A stretch of DNA of 64,000 nucleotides from Plutella xylostella (Eukaryota; Arthropoda; Insecta; Lepidoptera; Plutellidae): positions 8,322,501 to 8,386,500 of the forward strand of contig NC_064006.1 of the NCBI RefSeq assembly GCF_932276165.1, read 5' to 3'. Shown one piece after another: positions 58,301 through 64,000 of this stretch. The notes under the pieces are model-generated. The model was given only the letters and a program-made list of their open reading frames with translations, was not told the DNA's origin and made no database searches. A program made the position numbers and the translations under genes. Each line of letters starts with the position of its first letter. The first letter of the stretch is position 1.

Positions 58301-61011
58301 ATGTGTACAATCGCCCTCAGAAAGACATGTGGAACATGGTTTACAGTGCCATCTCTGCAGAAAATTTGCGAGAATCGAACTGTCAACATCCGCTGACGAT
58401 TTATTCTGCTTTTTTTGGTTCATACACTTTATAGATTTCGCTAGTGAAAAAGACTCAAATTTAGTGGTTTATGCAAACTATCACAAGTAGTATAATTGAC
58501 GAATTTACAAGTGGTAATAAGAAATCCCTCACTGCCAGTAGTCCTGTGAGTGAAGCTTCCTGGTAAGAGGTCTATCGCGTCGTTTAAGTTTTTATGGATT
58601 GTAGAGGGCATTAGAGTGTCAAGTCTTTCCCTTAAAGATCATAATATGAATGGCATTTAGTCTAGATGGTTTGTGATCATAGCAGAATACACTTTATGAC
58701 GGCGGTTAATGATATATGCGTAGTAACATTTTATCTGCTCTATATTTGATTAATTCATTTTAAATCAGATCATCTGCTATCGAACAATGTGAATTGCGTA
58801 TAAATTATGAATATTATGTGATATTTTTATGCCAACCAGTTACCAGAGTCACCTAGAATGACCATACCAATCAAAACAATTGTCAATATCCTCAGTAAGT
58901 CACAAATCACAATCCAATTATTGGATAGTACGACTGGTGTGTTAAGTAAATGGGGTTCTTAAAATATTCTAATTTGTGAAATATGGATTAAAATTAAAAG
59001 TAATTGAACATAATTTATTTCTATTATTGTTACCTCAGCCAATATTGATCAATTTTGAATTTGTTAGTGTTAGGAAAACCACTCCTTTAGTATCATAACC
59101 AAGTATCCAATGAACTTACCTTCCCTCCCTTGCAAATATAAGAAATGTATTACTCGAATACCGAAAATTTGGACCGCAGCTTACTCCCTCTATCTCCTCT
59201 ATCTATATAATTTTATGTAACTGCAGGTGTATATTAACTGGTAAATGTTAATCGGTAAGTAACGTTGAAAACACATATTCCCATACCAAAAAATCCAAAC
59301 ATAAAATCGATCTCCAGCCAAAAGTGCTCTAAAACCTTTTATGACCTAAAACCGCTAACCCCAGACCTAAAACCCGCATCGTTCCCAAATGCTTCCGCTA
59401 CGCTGAGCGGACATTCGTCGCGGTGTAATTTTCTTTAAAATTTTCAAACATCACGCCTCCACCGCCGCCGCGCACGCATGCAACGGAAGCCGGAATCCTA
59501 AAAACGTCTCAAACATCCTCTAAAACCCCATCCAACCCTTGCCACTCCACACATTCTCTAACACCCCACTCATCCCCAAAATCCCAACTTAACACTAAAC
59601 CCCCACTTATCCACTATACACCCCACCCATCCCCTACAACCCTACCGCTCCCCACTCATCCCCTACGCACCCCTCCCCTCCTCCACCCACCTGGTCCCTC
59701 CTCGTGGCGCTGCGGTCGAGCGCGGGCTCGTCGTCGCTGCGGTCGTCGTACGCCAGCTCGGGGAACAGCTCGTCCAGCTCCTCGTCTTCCGACTCACTCA
59801 CCAGAAGCGCGCCGCCATTGTGTTGGGAGCCGTTTGTCGAGCTGCCGTTCTGGTGCGGTGCGGGCTGCGGGGTTTGCGGCTGGAGGGGGAAATATTAATC
59901 ATTATGTTAGTATGAACTTTGAGGTGGAAAGGGAGACAAGAAGAAGAAATGGATGGATTTTCGTTATTACGAAAACGCAGTTATTACTGAAGTGGACACT
60001 CCCATGATAGGGACAGATGGAAGATCCAAGAAGATATTTTCCAAGCGGTGGGGGAGAATAATATGCAAACAAAATATCGTCCGTAGAGAGATAGATTTAT
60101 GACACACTACAATATTTCATACCCCTGAAACCATTTCATAGTAACCCTAAATTAAAATAACTAGGGTGGCCATTGAATTAGGAAGACATACCTTCGGACT
60201 GGCTTCTCCTTTAGAGTTGCTTTCCTTTACTTTGTCTTCTTTCTTATCGGCCGGTTTCTCTGCTGGCTTGTCAGCTTTCTCTGTCGGTTTGTCGGCAGGT
60301 TTCTTGTCAGCTGGCTTGTCTGATTTCTTCTCTACATGTTTGTCTGCACTACTCTTTTCTCCATTTTTATCACCTGTTTTCTTATCTATACTTTTATCGG
60401 CTGCCTTTTCAGCGGTTTTCTTGTCGGCGGGTTTCTTGTCTCCGTTCTGTTTGTCTCTCTTGTCCGTGTGTTTGTCGCCATTTTGTTTCTCGGCGGCCAT
60501 CTTCTCCTTCTCCGCGTTCGCCGCCACTTTCTTCTTCATGTCCTTCACGGGATTCTCCGCATTCTGTAATTGCAATGTTTTGTATGGTTTTAATAGAATA
60601 TTATATTTTATTCAAATAAATCCACTTTTTCTAGAAATTTAATGAAGCGTAAGAAATGTTTGACTCTATTTTGATAAGCACTAACTTCAAAAGTGGTCAA
60701 GTCTGTAAATGGTTTAAAACATCCTAACTAATATTATAAATGCGAAAGTAACTGTGTCTGTCTGTCTGTCTGTTACTCTTTCACGCCAAAACTACTGAAC
60801 GGATTTGTATGAAATTTGGTATACATACGGTCTACACCCTGGGAAAGAACATAGGCTACTTTTAATCCCGGAATTCTCACGGGAAAAGTTTTAAGGCGAA
60901 GCGAAGCGCGCGGGAACAGCTAGTAATATATATTTTCCTTCTACGTTTCTCACCTTTTCTTTATCATCGATGGCCGCGCTCTTGCGCGTTGATTTTTGAC
61001 TCATATTTTAC
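52172..61011 (-). CDS. lysine-rich protein with C-terminal CaaX box, 10 exons
   Basis: Exons: 61011-60954 (ATG 61004-61002), 60563-60192, 59879-59691, 58216-58148, 56895-56685, 56262-56146, 55775-55658, 54579-54515, 54208-53994, 52345-52172; phases agree throughout and give 526 residues. The N-terminus MSQKSTRKSAAIDDKEK is followed by an exon of DKK/ADK-type repeats, an acidic stretch (SESEDEELDELFPELAYDD), basic Ser/Arg-rich parts (FSKSRVKVSPYRRSSRIA), a bipartite-looking basic patch (RKRKPD and KRRR about 30 residues later) and the C-terminal KRCIVM. Cys-Ile-Val-Met is a CaaX box whose Met favours farnesylation. Nuclear basic patches plus CaaX and this length resemble insect Kugelkern-type inner nuclear membrane proteins or lamin tails, but there is no lamin rod. 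I do not recognise a specific ortholog. Confidence 0.72.
54810..54925 (+). mobile_element. LINE tail fragment
   Basis: GGTAGCCGGTAGTGGCTGGA...GTGTTGTGGCGCTCCTTGGG closely matches the LINE tail at 46960-47020. Smaller related scraps are at 55975-56030 and 57655-57705. Confidence 0.7.
54955..55625. mobile_element. DNA-element-like insertion with ~34-bp inverted ends
   Basis: The ends GTTTGCAATAGAAACCAACA / GTTTGCAATGGAAACCAGCA both continue into ATCATGTAAACAAA. Inside, on the minus strand (about 55275-55120), an open coding-like stretch reads KKLDGILDMASDDIVVPFIN, then TGDTSDSDDDEDEDLNL and a stop. It is unlike any transposase core that I know and may be the acidic C-terminus of a deleted element gene. 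It lies between CaaX gene exons 8 and 9. Confidence 0.6.
56952..57096. mobile_element. MITE with AAGCYGCGTACAGACC ends
   Basis: AAGCCGCGTACAGACCGGCC then CAACGAACG on the left is matched by the complement of the right end AAGCTGCGTACAGACCAGGC then CAACGAACG. It is located 57 bp upstream of CaaX gene exon 5. Confidence 0.75.
57891..57960. mobile_element. partial CTAGCACGGGGCGC-family element
   Basis: Begins CTAGCACGGGGCGCTATTAG with a GTTACAAAAGTTCTCCG inner arm as in the copies at 28690 and 34630; the other end is not clear. Confidence 0.45.
58148..58216 (-). CDS. CaaX gene exon 4 with tandem acceptors
   Basis: The only in-frame AG acceptors are six bases apart (exon starting at 58216 or 58210), giving VKPTRTPETP or PTRTPETP. 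The upstream pyrimidine tract is poor, but TGAACTAATCC is a plausible branch site. The exon is rich in Arg and Asp and ends DADDDTH before GTAAGT. Confidence 0.55.
60192..60563 (-). CDS. CaaX gene exon 2, Lys/Asp repeat exon
   Basis: 124 codons made largely of short repeats such as KPADKKTAEK, KSSADKHVEK and KPADKPTEKADK. It is strongly charged, likely disordered or coiled, and absent from the rest of the protein. Acceptor TTACAG, donor GTATGT. Confidence 0.8.
60722..60923 (+). mobile_element. Lep1-like non-autonomous Helitron
   Basis: 202 bp from TCCTAACTAATATTATAAAT to CGGGAACAGCTAG, between A (60721) and T (60924). Carries a (CTGT)n run at 60756-60772 and a GC-rich hairpin-capable GCGAAGCGAAGCGCGCGGG before the end. 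No Rep/helicase is encoded. Confidence 0.92.
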
Positions 61012-62780
61012 CTGAAATCAAAGAAATAAAACTCGTGAAAATCTTCATAAGTCTTTAGATCTCATTGTTGTAAGTCAGTTTCAGCGGCTATACCTAACAC
61101 AAGTCACAAACCGCCAATGTTTGAAATAATTTATAGGCGATTAAGTTTTTTAGTGTAGATAATTTCAAAGCTACTGCAGCCAGTGCAGCCTACACAATGT
61201 CTCGCTTCGTCATACAAGACTTATCCAGGCGCAACATCGTCCAATCATCATTAACATTACTTCATCCAGCACTGTTAGTAATTGAGTAGATAGCGGGATA
61301 TGAGAACTCTGACTAAGGGCTTTTTAATAGCGATGGATGTTTTCTCTCTAAAGCTATTATTGTATAATATCTCTCATGGTATTGAGAAGAGTGCGTGTAG
61401 AGTTAGGAAGGTTACAGACAGTTTGTGTATATATAGACGATGTATTATCTAAATTAATATTCATATGAATCAATGAATTTCCTTAGTAAAACAATTATAT
61501 AATAACAGTAATACAAATACTTGCTTTACCTAAGAGAAATAAACAAAATATGCCATTCCTACTAGAACTACAAACAGGAACGACTAGAGTAATATGAATA
61601 TGACAGAACAACTAAATCCGAAACTTCATTTTCTAATAAGATAGTGAAAATGGCAACATCAACAGACAACATCTGCTGGCAGGTACCTAGTCGCCTGCGC
61701 GCGCGCACCGTCTATGCCGGCACTACAGTAGAGAAGGGCCGATGACCCCGCACACACACATACATACATCAATGAAGGGCGTGGTGTGATGTGAAGAGAG
61801 TAGCGGAAAGATATTACGGAAGATAAGTAATATGTTGAAGATTTGTAGAAGATACACAGAAAAAAGAAAGTTGCTAAAAAATTTTAGAAAAATTGAGAAC
61901 TTTTTACGAAGTCTGTTAAAAAAATTGCGATGGTGTGGTTGGTACGATTTTAAGTCCCCAACAGTTACTTTAGAAACATGGAAACCACTTAAGAATGAAA
62001 GTCACCAAAGGAAACCACTTCAACTTTAATTCATTATGTACCTACCAGGGCCTAAAAATGAAGCACAAAATCCCTGAAATCTTCAAACTTGGAGCAAACG
62101 CCATTATCACTAGCGCGCTCACTTCTACCGCGTCATTACACCGCTTTCAAGGGCTTTCAAATATTATTAGTTTTATGAACAGACGGAGAGCTCTCACTCA
62201 AGATCAAGATTGTTTGCGGATCGTTCCCGAGTGTAGATAGAAGTAAAATAATTGGACTTGGGATTATCAGCAAGATTTAGTAGAGGAGTAGTATTGAAGT
62301 ATATTACAACATAGGTCTTTGATTGGCCAGACCACAACAAAAATAAATAATCAAAAGTTGGCTTATTGAAACGAAATTGAAAAATTCCACGTGTGTACAC
62401 GCGTTTGCATAGTTACAGTAGTTCGCATTTCACAATTGAAAAAAGGCGAGTCAAAGTGGGCTACAATAACAAAAGAACTTAGACCAAAACGTACAAAAAT
62501 CATTTGAAAACCAGCATACCACGACCGCGCCAGTTTTTCACAACGATTCTTTCTGTTAGCTTATTTCATCAATTTGTATGTGATGATAGCAGTAGTTCAC
62601 CTTTGAGCTTACTACGGATATTCTTGCAACAATTATACATTCCTATCCTATCATCCCCATAAGTAAGTAAAACATCTGAACAACAAAATTGAAGAATGTA
62701 AAGTAACTGATAAGAGCCAATCTGAACCATTGACAGATCGAGTCCACAGTCCTCAATATTTGAAAGGTTTGTGTGGGTAC
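61012..62780. other. upstream region of the CaaX gene, no exon resolved
   Basis: The untranslated first exon and promoter of the minus-strand CaaX gene probably lie here, since exon 1 starts at an acceptor. A GC-rich patch with GCGCGCGCGCACCG at 61695-61715 is a candidate promoter but no donor was assigned with confidence. Confidence 0.4.
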
Positions 62781-62792
62781 GTGGGTAGACAG

Positions 62793-63290
62793 TAGGGCAT
62801 GCAATACCGCAATACCGGTATTCGTAATACCGGTATCAGGGACAAAATTCACGCTTTTTTCAATACCGGTATTGAAAGTTAATACCGGTATTGAAGTAAT
62901 ACCGGAATCGGACTTTTTTAGGCTATAATAAAGCGATTAAGATATAGTATTCCTATGTACAGTGAAAGCGCACTTGTTTCCAACCGTTTGATGCAGTTTT
63001 CGGCCGTTTGATATCTACTGTTGTCCATGCGTAAACGGACACTGGATGTAAAAATAATAATTTATTATAAAATTTAAACTCTAATACTCAATTCTCGTAA
63101 AATCTATTAAAAAAACTGAATTTCATTGCTTTTTCTCGTTTTATTTTGACCTATACGACCTTTAATGACAATATATGCTATTTATTACAAGGAAATCTAA
63201 TACCGGTATTAATACCGGGATCCCGGTATTGAGTTGCAATACCGGAACTCAATACCGGTATTGAAAATAGTTCCGGTATTGCATGCCTTA
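62793..63290. mobile_element. hAT-like MITE with palindromic AATACCGGTATT motifs
   Basis: The element begins TAGGGCATGCAATACCG and ends with the complement of TAAGGCATGCAATACCGG. An 8-bp target duplication GTAGACAG flanks it exactly (62785-62792 and 63291-63298), as in the hAT superfamily. Both subterminal regions are packed with AATACCGGTATT, full or partial, about a dozen in all. No transposase is present. Confidence 0.92.
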
Positions 63291-64000
63291 GTAGACAGAC
63301 ACCTGCCCACTTTTTGTCTCGCGCAAGGTCACTACCAAGGCTGCTCCAGCTTATTAACGTTTTTATAACGAGATCTATTTGGGAACAAAAAATAAGGATA
63401 AGAATTTGTAGCTGACAATGTTATGTAATAGAAAGACGAGTAGATGGTGGTGTGTGAGGTTGATGGATCGGTTCATGTGGTTTTAGATATAAAGAGATAA
63501 AGGATTTTTATGGTCAGCCCGACAACCTGTTTATTCATATTACACACCTAGCGATCGTAAATTGATATTATTAATTAAGCACTTCTGTATGAAGGCACAG
63601 TAACTTTTGAGCTTTATCGGCTTAGCTTTGTGGAATATAGGTAAGGATTGAGGATATGCACAACAGCATTCAATCTTGACATAAGTTACTTTGTACATAG
63701 CCAGTATTTCCACGGCGCACGGGTGATAATTATGTAAGTCCTTAACTAGTTTCAATATTCAAAATAGATCAGCCACGTGGCGACCAGAAAAACTCATCAA
63801 CTTTGTCAATTAGCGGCCGCGCCCAAAACAATCACTCGACAGTCCTGAAAAATACGTTTTTTTCTGGTCCACTGGCGCTCAGGTCATTGGCTGTCTAATA
63901 GTGTTGGTACAGTTTAATGTATGAACAAAGCATTGATAGAGTTGCTGGTATATATGTACTGACGTATTGAGTGCAAGCGGAGGTATCTGCCATAAGTCCA

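Noticed and set aside
60166..60642. 158-codon plus-strand frame rich in Leu/Phe/Ser
   Set aside because: It is the antisense of the Lys-rich exon 2 of the CaaX gene, which has correct splice sites and phase.

Overview
This is a eukaryotic, AT-rich window with long repeat-filled introns. It looks lepidopteran: it holds two short Helitrons of the kind I recall as Lep1 (start TCCTAACTAATATTATAAA, end CTAG, inserted between A and T), tRNA-derived SINEs, many small foldback elements, and abundant TAGGTA/TACCTA-rich intergenic DNA. No bacterial or viral gene organisation is present. All gene calls come from reading splice sites, frames and protein motifs by eye; no database was searched.

Three multi-exon protein genes carry the window. 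(1) A plus-strand shootin-1-like gene (about 6.2-16.0 kb, nine exons, 530 codons in phase): coiled coils, a proline-rich block and the conserved C-terminal IKGGKFHLK...LAILGTLRKR segment. (2) A minus-strand M1 aminopeptidase N (CDS 43.1 to 22.5 kb, 20 exons, 957 residues if one in-frame TAG is read through) with GAMEN, HELAHx18E and the catalytic tyrosine; a probable non-coding first exon lies near 47.6-47.7 kb. (3) A minus-strand gene (61.0 to 52.2 kb, ten exons, 526 residues) for a lysine-rich, low-complexity protein with a basic RKRKP stretch and a C-terminal CIVM CaaX box, suggestive of a prenylated nuclear-envelope protein of the Kugelkern type.

The space between genes and in introns is dominated by repeats: a nearly intact Tc1-like transposon with two stop codons (3.5-5.1 kb) and an internally deleted relative (29.6 kb); a satellite field at 16.4-20.4 kb; a tandem array flanked by oddly periodic CGAA/TTCG arms (30.0-31.3 kb); a degenerate DUF4780-type retroelement ORF (47.7-49.0 kb); LINE fragments; and a hAT-like element with palindromic AATACCGGTATT motifs (62.8-63.3 kb).

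The most unusual signal is in the shootin-like gene. Four neighbouring exons each have local tandem copies of the exon 3' end together with its splice donor, including five 114-bp-type copies with perfect GTGAGT donors. The aminopeptidase has one comparable event at its exon 4 and also an in-frame TAG in exon 13 inside an otherwise intact reading frame.
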